DNA from: Candidatus Atribacteria bacterium 1244-E10-H5-B2
GTDB taxonomy: Bacteria; Atribacterota; JS1; SB-45; 34-128
Length of the DNA: 16,309 bases
Assembly: GCA_003575245.1 (NCBI GenBank)
Contig: NMQN01000331.1
Location: 1-16,309 of the forward strand
Direction of reading: 5' to 3'
The position numbers were made by a program, and so were the translations under genes. Shown here in pieces: positions 1-7,078 of this stretch (positions within the stretch are counted from its first letter, which is position 1; each line of letters starts with the position of its first letter). The notes under the pieces were generated by a model that searched no databases, had not been told where the DNA came from, and saw only the letters and a program-made list of their open reading frames with translations.

Positions 1-331
1 CCCATTCCTTCGGGTATTCCTGGGCAATCTCTTTTTTAAAACGCCCTTCCCAGCTCCCTAATTCGATATTATTAAATCCTTCTTCTACTTTAACCTCTAC
101 CCCACATTGTTCCCCGATAGCCTCTGCCGTCTGTCTGGCTCGAACGAGAGGACTAGAATAAATATATTTAACAGGAAAAATTTTTAATCCCCGGGCTAAA
201 TCCTGAGCTTGAATAAGGCCCCTCTCATTTAAAGGGAAATCTACCCTTCCTCTGAACATCCCCTTAATATTTCCTTCACATTCTCCGTGTCTTACTAAAA
301 TAATTAGTGTTCCTTCAAAATCCTGGTACAT
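1..331 (-). CDS. Histidine phosphatase family protein (phosphoglycerate mutase-like), C-terminus cut by window edge
   Basis: Translation from ATG at 331 gives 110 residues that run off the left edge. It shows the phosphohistidine motif LVRHGE (R14, H15, G16), the second arginine in SSPLVRARQTAE (R64), and the acidic motif IELGSWEG (E90). These are the core catalytic residues of the histidine phosphatase superfamily, which removes phosphate through a phospho-His15 intermediate. The pattern resembles cobalamin phosphatase (CobC-like) or broad-specificity GpmB/PhoE-type proteins; the substrate cannot be decided from this part. The start is supported by GGAGG five bases upstream. The second catalytic histidine would lie beyond the window. 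It is followed upstream by a long palindrome (351-391) and then the HD phosphohydrolase gene, both on the same strand. Confidence 0.9.
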   Translation of the reverse strand, partial: MYQDFEGTLIILVRHGECEGNIKGMFRGRVDFPLNERGLIQAQDLARGLKIFPVKYIYSSPLVRARQTAEAIGEQCGVEVKVEEGFNNIELGSWEGRFKKEIAQEYPKEW

Positions 332-350
332 GCTTGCCTCCTATCTTAAT

Positions 351-391
351 AAAATGTAAAGAAAAGTGCCTGGCACCTTTCTTTACATTTT
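351..391. repeat. Near-perfect 41-bp palindrome (20-bp arms) centred on GTGCC-T-GGCAC
   Basis: The left arm 351-370 and right arm 372-391 are reverse complements except for one position, which still allows a G-U pair. The centre GTGCCTGGCAC resembles REP-like palindromes scattered in many bacterial genomes. The right arm contains the TAA stop (383-385) of the HD-domain gene, so the element overlaps coding sequence. It could act as a transcription terminator or mRNA-end hairpin for that gene, or be a mobile REP/MITE-like insertion. Arms and position are seen directly; function is inferred. Confidence 0.75.
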
Positions 392-1069
392 TCCTTTCCA
401 CTCTTTAAAAAAATGTTTTAAGTAAAGATTTAGAAAACGGTGTCTCCTTTTGGACATCTTACGACCTAATTTGGTATACATCATATCTTTAAGTTTCAAC
501 AGCTTTTCGTAAAAATGGTTAATGGAGGGTGCCTCAGTAGTTTTATATTCTTCTTTGGTTATGGACTTACTCGGTTTAATGGCAGGGTCATAAATTGGCC
601 GATTAAAAAAACCTCCGTAGGTAAAAGCCCGGGCGATACCAATTGCTCCCATGGCATCCAAACGGTCAGCATCAGTTATAGCCATCAATTCTTTGGATAG
701 TGTCGGAATAGCGGAATTCTTTTTACCTCCCACTTTTCCCTTATCAGGTAAAGTATGCATAAAAGATATCTGAGAAGTAATTTCTATAATTTTATCGATA
801 AGCGAAGGAGAAATCTCTAAAGAAGAAAGCCACTTCTCTACCTTCGCTATCCCGGCTTCTTCATCTCCCTGAAAGAACTTATAATCACCGATATCATGTA
901 ATAGGGCCGCCAATTCCACTATAAATATATCCGCACCTTCATGCCGGGCAATCCGTTTAGCTAAATTCCTTACCCGATGAATATGCCACCAGTCATGACC
1001 GGTACTATCTTTACTTAAGGTTTGTTTTACAAATAATTCTGTTTTTTCAATTATTTCTTTCTTGTTCAT
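383..1069 (-). CDS. HD-domain phosphohydrolase (YedJ-like)
   Basis: A 228-residue soluble protein of the HD superfamily of metal-dependent phosphohydrolases. Visible metal-binding motifs are HDWWHIHRV (H25-V33, ligand probably H29), LLHDIGD (H58-D59) and ITDADRLDAMG (D133/D135). This spacing, with the GAIGIARAF stretch after the last aspartate, matches the YedJ-like group, whose members act on small phosphorylated molecules such as nucleotides; the true substrate is unknown. Length is normal for the family. ATG at 1069 is preceded by GGCAGGAAAA, and this ribosome-binding site lies in the arm of the repeat hairpin at 1074-1100. The stop codon falls in the palindrome at 351-391, so both gene ends touch repeat elements. 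Specific function is uncertain, family is clear. Confidence 0.9.
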   Translation of the reverse strand: MNKKEIIEKTELFVKQTLSKDSTGHDWWHIHRVRNLAKRIARHEGADIFIVELAALLHDIGDYKFFQGDEEAGIAKVEKWLSSLEISPSLIDKIIEITSQISFMHTLPDKGKVGGKKNSAIPTLSKELMAITDADRLDAMGAIGIARAFTYGGFFNRPIYDPAIKPSKSITKEEYKTTEAPSINHFYEKLLKLKDMMYTKLGRKMSKRRHRFLNLYLKHFFKEWKGKM

Positions 1070-1073
1070 TTTT

Positions 1074-1122
1074 CCTGCCAGGGGACGGTCCTTTGGCAGG
1101 TTTTTAACCTATCAAAGAACCG
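1074..1122. repeat. REP-like hairpin with GGGGACGGTCC loop, plus a degenerate inverted half copy
   Basis: CCTGCCA (1074-1080) pairs with TGGCAGG (1094-1100) around the 13-nt loop GGGGACGGTCCTT. To its right, AACCTATCAAAGAACCG (about 1106-1122) resembles the same element in the opposite direction, as in paired REP units. The same loop core recurs at 3545-3579, 6217-6241, 12128-12158 and 16081-16132. It lies between the DUF362 gene and the HD gene, and its left arm provides the AGG of the HD gene's ribosome-binding site. Confidence 0.7.
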
Positions 1123-1141
1123 TTTATTTTTCCATATTATT

Positions 1142-2254
1142 TTATTTAACTATAATCAAATCATAATTCTGTGTGCCCAAACCTATCTTTTCCGCATATT
1201 TCAGGCCTATCTTCCAATCGGTATCAATGTGAACATGTCCGAATTTATCTTCCCCGGAATGAAAATGCTTCTCTTCCAGAATACTACCTTTAACCATAGG
1301 AGTTTTATTTACTAAATCGACACAGGCTCTGTCCAGGGCCACAGGGTCAAAAGAAGCGGCCATTCCGATATCCGGGACTATAGCCATATCATTATAATTC
1401 CAACAATCACAATAAGGGGAGACATTCATAATAAAACTGATATGAAAATGAGGCTTGTCTTTTAATGCTGCATAAGTATATTCTGCAATCTTTTCTTGAA
1501 CCATAGCTCCCGATTCATCAGAACCTACTACAGCTGCACTGTATTGGCATACTGCTACACACTGGCCACAACCGATACATTTTTGATAATCAATTTCCGC
1601 TTTTTTATTTTCATTAAAATGAATGGCCTCCTGGGAACAGTTTTTAATACACTGGCCGCAGCCAATACAATTTTTAAGAATGATCTTGGGCTTAGAATTA
1701 GAGTGCATCTCCATTTTACCAGCCCGGGAACCACTGCCCATACCTAAATTTTTCAGGGTTCCTCCAAAGCCGGTCATTTCATGACCCTTATAATGAGTCA
1801 GAGAAATAATAATATCGGCACTGGCAATTGCTGCAGCTATCTTGGGTGCTTTACAATGTTTTTTATCTATAGGAATTTCCTGATATTCAGTCCCCTTCAG
1901 GCCATCGGCGATAATAACATCACACCCTACTGCAATCCGATTAAATCCATTCACCATAGCTGTATTTAAATGGTCCACGGCATTAGCCCTCTTCCCGTAA
2001 TAAAGGGTATTGGCATCGGTTAAAAATGGCCTTCCCCCGAAATTTTTAATCAATTTTACAATACAAGCTGCATAATTAGGTCGGAGATAAGAAAGATTTC
2101 CCAGTTCCCCAAAATGAATTTTTAGGGCTGCAAACTTTTCCTTAAAATCAATCTCTTTAATCCCGGCTTCTAAAACTAATTTCTTTAATTTATCCAATAA
2201 ATTCTTTCCCGGTTTTGCCCTTAAATCTGTAAAATAAACTTTTGCCTTTTTCAC
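1142..2254 (-). CDS. DUF362 protein with two 4Fe-4S ferredoxin motifs
   Basis: The protein has a DUF362 domain with two ferredoxin-type motifs, CIGCGQCIKNC and CIGCGQCVAVC, inserted near its middle (cysteines about residues 196-206 and 226-236 counted from the chosen start). Each CxxCxxCxxxC set should bind one 4Fe-4S cluster. The flanking sequence (ALKIHFGELGN, LTHYKGHEMTGFGGTLKNLGMG, and a C-terminal DPVALDRACVDLV) is typical of DUF362. The family is linked to redox roles in anaerobes, but no reaction is established for this form. The open frame extends to a TTG at 2275 with no ribosome-binding site; I prefer GTG at 2254, which follows AGGTGG by five bases and gives 370 residues. No signal peptide or membrane segment is seen, so it is probably cytoplasmic. 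Family assignment is confident; role is unknown. Confidence 0.9.
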   Translation of the reverse strand: MKKAKVYFTDLRAKPGKNLLDKLKKLVLEAGIKEIDFKEKFAALKIHFGELGNLSYLRPNYAACIVKLIKNFGGRPFLTDANTLYYGKRANAVDHLNTAMVNGFNRIAVGCDVIIADGLKGTEYQEIPIDKKHCKAPKIAAAIASADIIISLTHYKGHEMTGFGGTLKNLGMGSGSRAGKMEMHSNSKPKIILKNCIGCGQCIKNCSQEAIHFNENKKAEIDYQKCIGCGQCVAVCQYSAAVVGSDESGAMVQEKIAEYTYAALKDKPHFHISFIMNVSPYCDCWNYNDMAIVPDIGMAASFDPVALDRACVDLVNKTPMVKGSILEEKHFHSGEDKFGHVHIDTDWKIGLKYAEKIGLGTQNYDLIIVK

Positions 2255-2380
2255 TATATCCACCTGCTCTTTCAAATAATTAAAAATAAGTTTTTTATCA
2301 TTTTAATCAATTAAAGGTATTAAAGCAAATTTTGTACTGTTGAAGAGGGGGGATTTTGATAAACTACTTTGAATTAAAAA

Positions 2381-2435
2381 ATCTATCCCCTATTTTAAGA
2401 TTTTTTAATTCTATAAATATAAATAGGGGATAGAT
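2381..2435. repeat. 15-bp perfect inverted repeat with AT-rich 25-nt spacer
   Basis: ATCTATCCCCTATTT (2381-2395) is repeated exactly in reverse complement at 2421-2435. It sits in the 209-bp gap between the DUF2330 gene and the DUF362 gene, both minus strand. In the minus direction it is just downstream of DUF2330, so it could form a terminator-like or mRNA-stabilising hairpin. The long spacer is unusual for an intrinsic terminator, and no clear T-run follows the second arm. It might instead be a small MITE-like element. I see nothing else in the gap. Confidence 0.65.
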
Positions 2436-2463
2436 CAAAGGCAGGTTAACGCGGGGTTAAAAC

Positions 2464-3450
2464 TTAAATATTCCTCTTTTTTATCTTTAATAAAAAGATA
2501 AAAATTCCTGTAAGTAAAACAAACTGTCCTATGGGGCTATTCAAATTTATGATATTACCTAATGCTATATATTTAGAAACTGGAAGCAATATTAAATCCT
2601 CGTCCATTTCTTCAGCACTAAAATTTTTTCTCAGTTTTGTTAAAATAAAGGTTTCATCTATTAGATCCTGTAAGGTGGGATATTCTTTTAACTGTTCAGG
2701 AGTAATAATGGCATTATATTCTTCTGTGGCTCCGGGAAAAGTGACTCTTTCATCGGAAAAAGTATAGATTAATACTTCCGTCCCCCAGGATGGTGTACTT
2801 AAAGAACTAATTTTTAAAGGATAGACCATTTCATCGGAAAAGAACATTATCCCTATGGGTTGAATGGCACCGAAATAATTCTCAGAATTATTCACTATTT
2901 CATCGGATTGAATTTTCATAGCTACAAAAAACCAATTTTTTTGTACATAATAATCTAGTATCTCTTGACCTTCTGCAGGGAAGGCATAACCATTATCATT
3001 CAACCAATTTACTAAACTATTGGGATCAGATGCTGATAAGGTAGTGGTATAATAAATCCCCACCTGATTTTCTTCCCAAACTTGCACCCCTTCTCCCTCT
3101 TCCAAACCAGGGATTGGTACACCTGCTCCCCATCCACAACCAAAACTTGAAGGAGGTGTAGGTTTAGTCAATTCATGTAATTCATAGAATATCTCATCTT
3201 CAACGGAGAATAATTCGGGATAACCCGGTACCGGTATAACCCAGGCAAAGTCATCTGCATCTCCCTCATAGTCTACCTGAAAGATTATCTTTTCTACCAT
3301 ATCATCAAATACAATCATAGCTAATTGATTTGGTTCGTATATATCCTTATATAACCCGTAGGGAAATAAACCACCGTCAGCCAAAGAAATTGGGGCTAAA
3401 TAGAAAGTTGTCATTGTAAAAATTAAAATCAAATAGAATATCTTTTTCAT
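2464..3450 (-). CDS. Exported, membrane-anchored DUF2330 protein
   Basis: A 328-residue protein with an N-terminal signal peptide (residues 1-24, MKKIF followed by a hydrophobic run, cleavage near LADGG) and one hydrophobic C-terminal segment (about 306-322) ending in the basic tail KIKKRNI. This sort of tail would anchor the domain outside the cytoplasmic membrane. The core matches DUF2330: YEGDADDFAWVIPVPGYPE (61-79), an LVNWLNDNGYAFP segment (146-158), a WFFVAMKI segment, and VYPLKISS (209-216). No catalytic function is established for the family. ATG is well supported by GAGAGGTGG upstream. One cysteine pair (C105 in SSFGCGWG and nearby glycines) is not obviously functional. No neighbour clarifies its job; gaps on both sides hold repeats, suggesting it is transcribed alone. 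Confidence 0.85.
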   Translation of the reverse strand: MKKIFYLILIFTMTTFYLAPISLADGGLFPYGLYKDIYEPNQLAMIVFDDMVEKIIFQVDYEGDADDFAWVIPVPGYPELFSVEDEIFYELHELTKPTPPSSFGCGWGAGVPIPGLEEGEGVQVWEENQVGIYYTTTLSASDPNSLVNWLNDNGYAFPAEGQEILDYYVQKNWFFVAMKIQSDEIVNNSENYFGAIQPIGIMFFSDEMVYPLKISSLSTPSWGTEVLIYTFSDERVTFPGATEEYNAIITPEQLKEYPTLQDLIDETFILTKLRKNFSAEEMDEDLILLPVSKYIALGNIINLNSPIGQFVLLTGIFIFLLKIKKRNI

Positions 3451-3544
3451 AAATTTCCACCTCTCTATATTTAAAAATCCGTTTTTTTAATTATTTTTAC
3501 TACATAAAGGTTAGAAACTTCCTAAGTCTTCTTGTGTTAACATT

Positions 3545-3579
3545 AAAACCTACCAGGGGACGGTCCTCTGGCAGGTTTT
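3545..3579. repeat. REP-like hairpin with GGGGACGGTCCT core, possible terminator of nagA
   Basis: AAAACCTACCAG (3545-3556) pairs with CTGGCAGGTTTT (3568-3579), one G-U, around GGGACGGTCCT. It lies directly after the nagA stop in the minus direction, and the second arm ends in TTTT on that strand, so it could terminate nagA transcription. The core is shared with the other hairpins of this window. Confidence 0.75.
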
Positions 3580-3588
3580 TATTGGTTT

Positions 3589-4734
3589 TTAAAAGATAAC
3601 GCTCCCCTTACGTAGAGTATGGATAATTTGCAACCTATCATCACCAGTTTGATAATGAAATAGGGTGAGGTTGGCAGGCGCTCCCACTTCGAGTCTGCCA
3701 TAATTGCAAGGCATTTCTATAACTTTTGCCGGGTTGATTGTACATAAAGGAATGGTTTTAGCTAAATCATTCCTCGTAAATCTGATAAAATGAGCAATAT
3801 CCCAATCTAAAAGATGGCCGGCCCCGACAAGGATACCGGCACCAGCAAGGCCAAGGTGACCATCTTTAAATACTTCTACTTCCATATTCCCCCATTTATA
3901 AATACCTGGGCTTAATCCTCCAGCTAAAGCAACATCGCTAGTTAATATTAGCCTTTCTAAGTCTTTAGCTCGAGCAAATACTTTTACCACCGAAGCAGGC
4001 AAATGGAATCCATCACAAATAATGCCCGTAAATAATTCATCAGAGGCTAATTGTTCCCAGATATAATTATTTACTTTAGGAAGAATCGGATAACTGCCAT
4101 TCCCCAGGTGGGTGGAAAATTGTGCGCCCGCTTCTATGGCATCTTTAATTATTTCAGGAGTTGCCCCGGTATGACCGATAGCAATTTTAACACCTGTGCG
4201 GGTAACCTTTTTAATAAAATCTATAGAATCTTCCCTCTCCGGAGCAATAGTCACCATCACAATCCGACCTTCAGCCGCTTCCTGCCATTGCCTGAATTCT
4301 TTAAAGTCAGGATTCCTGATAAATTCAGGGTCATGGCATCCTCTTGGACCTTCTTCGGGAGAGATAAAAGGTCCTTCAATATGTATCCCCGGAACGGCTT
4401 CCTTGATATCAGGTAAGGTATTTATTGCTTTTGAAATTATTTCCAAATTTTTCAATATTCTTTCCTGGGGAGAGGAAATAATAGTGGGAATATGCTGGGT
4501 AGTTCCGGAAGCAGCGAGATTAGTAATAATATTTCTTAGATGTTCTTCTGAGAAATCTTCTAAACTATAATCACTCCCTTTATAGCCATTCACCTGCAAG
4601 TCAAAAAATCCCGGTGAGACATAAGGCAAATTATGATTACTTTCAGGTAATAAATTAATATTTTCTATAAAGCCTCCCCTAATTTCAACCTCAACAGGCT
4701 TCTCATTAAAAACAGAAATGCCTTTAATTTTCAT
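3589..4734 (-). CDS. nagA: N-acetylglucosamine-6-phosphate deacetylase
   Basis: A 381-residue amidohydrolase that removes acetate from GlcNAc-6-phosphate, giving glucosamine-6-phosphate and linking amino-sugar or peptidoglycan recycling to glycolysis. Family motifs are in order: PGFFDLQVNG (41-50, with Q instead of the HxH of two-metal amidohydrolases, as in Escherichia coli NagA), GIHIEGPFISPE with metal ligand E120, IAIGHTGA with H188, THLGN with H209 and N212, DGFHLP with H244, and LTSDVALAGG with the probable catalytic D267. Length is normal. The open frame extends five codons to a GTG at 4749, but the ATG at 4734 has GGTGG eight bases upstream and starts two bases after the stop of the GrpB gene, so the two are probably translationally coupled. 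No nagB, PTS or GlcNAc kinase gene is beside it. Confidence 0.93.
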   Translation of the reverse strand: MKIKGISVFNEKPVEVEIRGGFIENINLLPESNHNLPYVSPGFFDLQVNGYKGSDYSLEDFSEEHLRNIITNLAASGTTQHIPTIISSPQERILKNLEIISKAINTLPDIKEAVPGIHIEGPFISPEEGPRGCHDPEFIRNPDFKEFRQWQEAAEGRIVMVTIAPEREDSIDFIKKVTRTGVKIAIGHTGATPEIIKDAIEAGAQFSTHLGNGSYPILPKVNNYIWEQLASDELFTGIICDGFHLPASVVKVFARAKDLERLILTSDVALAGGLSPGIYKWGNMEVEVFKDGHLGLAGAGILVGAGHLLDWDIAHFIRFTRNDLAKTIPLCTINPAKVIEMPCNYGRLEVGAPANLTLFHYQTGDDRLQIIHTLRKGSVIF

Positions 4735-4736
4735 AA

Positions 4737-5279
4737 TTATTTCCACCACAATTTTGCTTTCTTGCAGATTTCTTTGATAAAGTCACTCTTGCCGTTGGTA
4801 TAATTTTCCACATCGTTAGTATATTTATTTACCAATTTTTCCTTTAATTTTGAATATTCCCGTCCTTTATCCGGGTGAGTAATCAGATATTCTTTAAAAT
4901 TGATATGTCTTTCAATTTCTTCATTCCCCGCTTGAAATATATGAATATGATGGGTCCTTTTGTTTCCTCCTTTTCTAAAAAATCTTCTTTTCGGTATCCC
5001 GTGTTCACCCATCACTTCATACTTTAATTCTTCCATTTTATTATTATACTGATCAACTGCTTCAATATTTTTTACTTCAACAAGTATATCAATTACGGGT
5101 TTTGCTTTGATTCCAGGTATAGCAGTGCTTCCTATATGATGAATATCGACTATAATATCATTTAATAAATTTTTAATTTTCTCTGACTCTTCTTTATACA
5201 TTTTCTTCCAATTTGGATTATAAGAAACGACTCCTACTCTTCTTTTATCTGTTTTTGAGATATCTCTTTTATTTTTCAA
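4737..5279 (-). CDS. GrpB family protein (UPF0157, nucleotidyltransferase fold)
   Basis: A 180-residue protein with the GrpB signature: HHIGSTAIPGIKAKPVIDILVEV (47-69), including the GST motif and D64 of a nucleotidyltransferase-type active site, then RRFFRKG (98-104) and THHIHIF (109-115). Members fold like small nucleotidyltransferases; some Gram-positive members are annotated as dephospho-CoA kinase fusions, but this one is the stand-alone domain and its substrate is unknown. The start is a TTG (5277-5279) with AAGAGG eight bases upstream; no better ATG precedes the conserved VGVVSYNPNW region. It runs straight into nagA with a 2-base gap, suggesting joint expression rather than a shared pathway. 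Confidence 0.88.
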   Translation of the reverse strand: MKNKRDISKTDKRRVGVVSYNPNWKKMYKEESEKIKNLLNDIIVDIHHIGSTAIPGIKAKPVIDILVEVKNIEAVDQYNNKMEELKYEVMGEHGIPKRRFFRKGGNKRTHHIHIFQAGNEEIERHINFKEYLITHPDKGREYSKLKEKLVNKYTNDVENYTNGKSDFIKEICKKAKLWWK

Positions 5280-5373
5280 TTATATAATCCTCTTAGCAAA
5301 ATCAGCGAAATTTATTCTCCATATATTTAATAAAGAAAACGTAATGACTGGTTCTTGTGGTAGTTTATGAATA

Positions 5374-6198
5374 TTATATTTTCTTAGCTCTTAAGGTAAA
5401 GGTTAAGGGAATCATCCCTTTGTATTTGGGAAAATACCACCATCCTTCTTCATCTTTTACCATATCGGGAAGCCCTTTATAGAATAATTTATCATATTCA
5501 TGTAAGAATTCAATATTCAAATCAGCTCCGATTAAGGAGGCAAGAATTTCACCTAATGGCCAGGTCCATTCATAAGTCGGATTTTTGGGGATATATTCCC
5601 TATCGGAATAATCCGGAGAATCATCATCCCAAAGAGTTGGTTTTTCACCGGGAAAATAAGATTCTTTAATTTTTAATTTTCCCTGTTTATCATCATCAAA
5701 TATATAGAACAATGGATGAGTCTCCATTATGTAAAAAATACCGCTGTGTTTCAGATAGTGAGAAATTAGCTTCCCCCATTCTTTTATATCCTTTAACCAG
5801 GTTAGTACCCCTTGAGAAGTATAGACAATATCAAATTTCTCTTTCAGGGTGTTGGGCAAATCATAGATATTCGATTCGATAAACCGGGCTTTTAAACCTA
5901 ATGCTCTTTTCAATTCATTGGCGATTTCTATAGATTCCCTGGAAAAGTCTACTCCTGTTACCTGAGCACCTTCTAAGGCCCAGGACAATGAATCGGTGCC
6001 GATATGACATTGAAGATGTAACAAAGATTTATCTTTTATGCTTCCTATCTCTTTTTTCTGTATTTTGTCAATCAATGATTTTCCCTGTTTTAGTTTTTCG
6101 ATATCATATGATTTATAATGAACCGGGGCTATCTCATCCCAAAATACCTGATTTACTATTTCTGCTTTTTTATTTATTCTATCTAATCTTTTAGCCAT
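5374..6198 (-). CDS. Class I SAM-dependent methyltransferase (small-molecule type)
   Basis: A 274-residue cytoplasmic protein with a Rossmann-like methyltransferase core. Motif I is SLLHLQCHIGTDS (58-70, a LQCHIG variant of the usual GxGxG loop), followed by the acidic ribose-binding D84 in VTGVDFS, IESNIYDLP (107-115) and DIVYTSQGVLTWL (123-135). The C-terminal part (YEWTWPLGEI, WWYFPKY) is typical of a Firmicutes family with no assigned substrate. ATG at 6198 follows AAGGA. A REP-like hairpin (6217-6241) separates it from the next methyltransferase upstream, which is only distantly similar, so they are not a recent duplication. Confidence 0.9.
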   Translation of the reverse strand: MAKRLDRINKKAEIVNQVFWDEIAPVHYKSYDIEKLKQGKSLIDKIQKKEIGSIKDKSLLHLQCHIGTDSLSWALEGAQVTGVDFSRESIEIANELKRALGLKARFIESNIYDLPNTLKEKFDIVYTSQGVLTWLKDIKEWGKLISHYLKHSGIFYIMETHPLFYIFDDDKQGKLKIKESYFPGEKPTLWDDDSPDYSDREYIPKNPTYEWTWPLGEILASLIGADLNIEFLHEYDKLFYKGLPDMVKDEEGWWYFPKYKGMIPLTFTLRAKKI

Positions 6199-6216
6199 AA
6201 TATATCCTTTCGTATC

Positions 6217-6241
6217 GTGACAGGAGACGGTTCTTTGTCAC
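6217..6241. repeat. REP-like hairpin, GTGACA stem with GGAGACGGTTCTT loop
   Basis: GTGACA (6217-6222) pairs with TGTCAC (6236-6241) around a 13-nt loop, GGAGACGGTTCTT, which matches the loops at 1081-1093 and 3557-3567 apart from transitions. The stem sequence is entirely different from theirs. It lies upstream of the methyltransferase gene at 5374-6198. Confidence 0.72.
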
Positions 6242-6289
6242 AAATATATCACATATTAACTCTGCTTTATTTTGCCTAAAAAAGGTTAT

Positions 6290-7051
6290 TCATAAAGGTT
6301 TAATACAAATTAATGTAGGGTAGGATTCTCCCTTGATAAAAGTGGAGTGTTCAAATTTATTTTGTATTACTTTAAATCCTATTTCCTTCAGAAGCTTGAG
6401 CCAAGTTTCCAGTTTGAAAATACCGCAGAGATGACGGTCGCTATAAATTTCAAGTTTGCCTTCAACACGGATAAAATAGATAAATGTGGATTCATATTCT
6501 GTGTCGGTAGGATCGGAATCATAATCATTCTCGATAAATGTAATCTCCACATCACCTTTGGAATGAGTTGAGTACGTTGTATTGTTTTGCTTAAATTGTC
6601 CTGCGATCTGTTCCACAAATGTTAGAAAAACACCTCCTGGTTTTAAATGTTCGTAGGTAGTAATAAATGTTCTTTGGAGATCCTCTACGGTCTTAATATA
6701 ATTAATGGAATCAAGAATAGTGATTGCTTCGAATTTTTCTTCCAGCCGTATGGTTCGCATATCACCATACTTATAATTCACCTCTGGGTTGAGCTTTTTA
6801 GCAAGACTGAGCATATCTTCACTAATATCAAGAGATGTTACCTTAAAATGTTTTTTGAAAGTATAATCATTGTGACCCCCGCCACAACCGAGATGGAGTA
6901 ATGTTTTTACCTCAATCTTTGAATGTTTCTTAATTAGCTTACTAAATAACTCTGTTTCTTCTATATAATTTCCTACAGGACTAATTATTGGCCATGTCCA
7001 GGCAAGATCACCATATAATCGCCGTTCATCCTTTTCAGTTGAAGTTTTCAT
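6290..7051 (-). CDS. Class I SAM-dependent methyltransferase
   Basis: A 253-residue protein with motif I LLHLGCGGGHND (51-62), the acidic D75 in VTSLDISEDML, GDMRTIRL (97-104), ITILDSINYI (110-119) and LKPGGVFLTF (136-145). The order and spacing are standard for a Methyltransf_25/11-type fold, which transfers a methyl group from S-adenosylmethionine. The substrate is unknown; the C-terminal beta-rich part (THSKGDVEITFIENDYDSD to YSDRHLCGIF) is found in small-molecule methyltransferases. ATG has AGAGGA upstream. It lies 27 bp after the exported protein gene at 7079-8080 on the same strand, so the two may be co-transcribed. The last 15 codons have a close copy, without the rest of the gene, at 10336-10384. 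Confidence 0.9.
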   Translation of the reverse strand: MKTSTEKDERRLYGDLAWTWPIISPVGNYIEETELFSKLIKKHSKIEVKTLLHLGCGGGHNDYTFKKHFKVTSLDISEDMLSLAKKLNPEVNYKYGDMRTIRLEEKFEAITILDSINYIKTVEDLQRTFITTYEHLKPGGVFLTFVEQIAGQFKQNNTTYSTHSKGDVEITFIENDYDSDPTDTEYESTFIYFIRVEGKLEIYSDRHLCGIFKLETWLKLLKEIGFKVIQNKFEHSTFIKGESYPTLICIKPL

Positions 7052-7078
7052 TTTGTATTCCTCTATTTAAAAATACAA

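Noticed and set aside
5374..7051. The two neighbouring methyltransferases as a recent tandem duplication
   Set aside because: They share only the general fold motifs; motif I (LQCHIG versus LGCGGG) and the C-terminal parts differ strongly.
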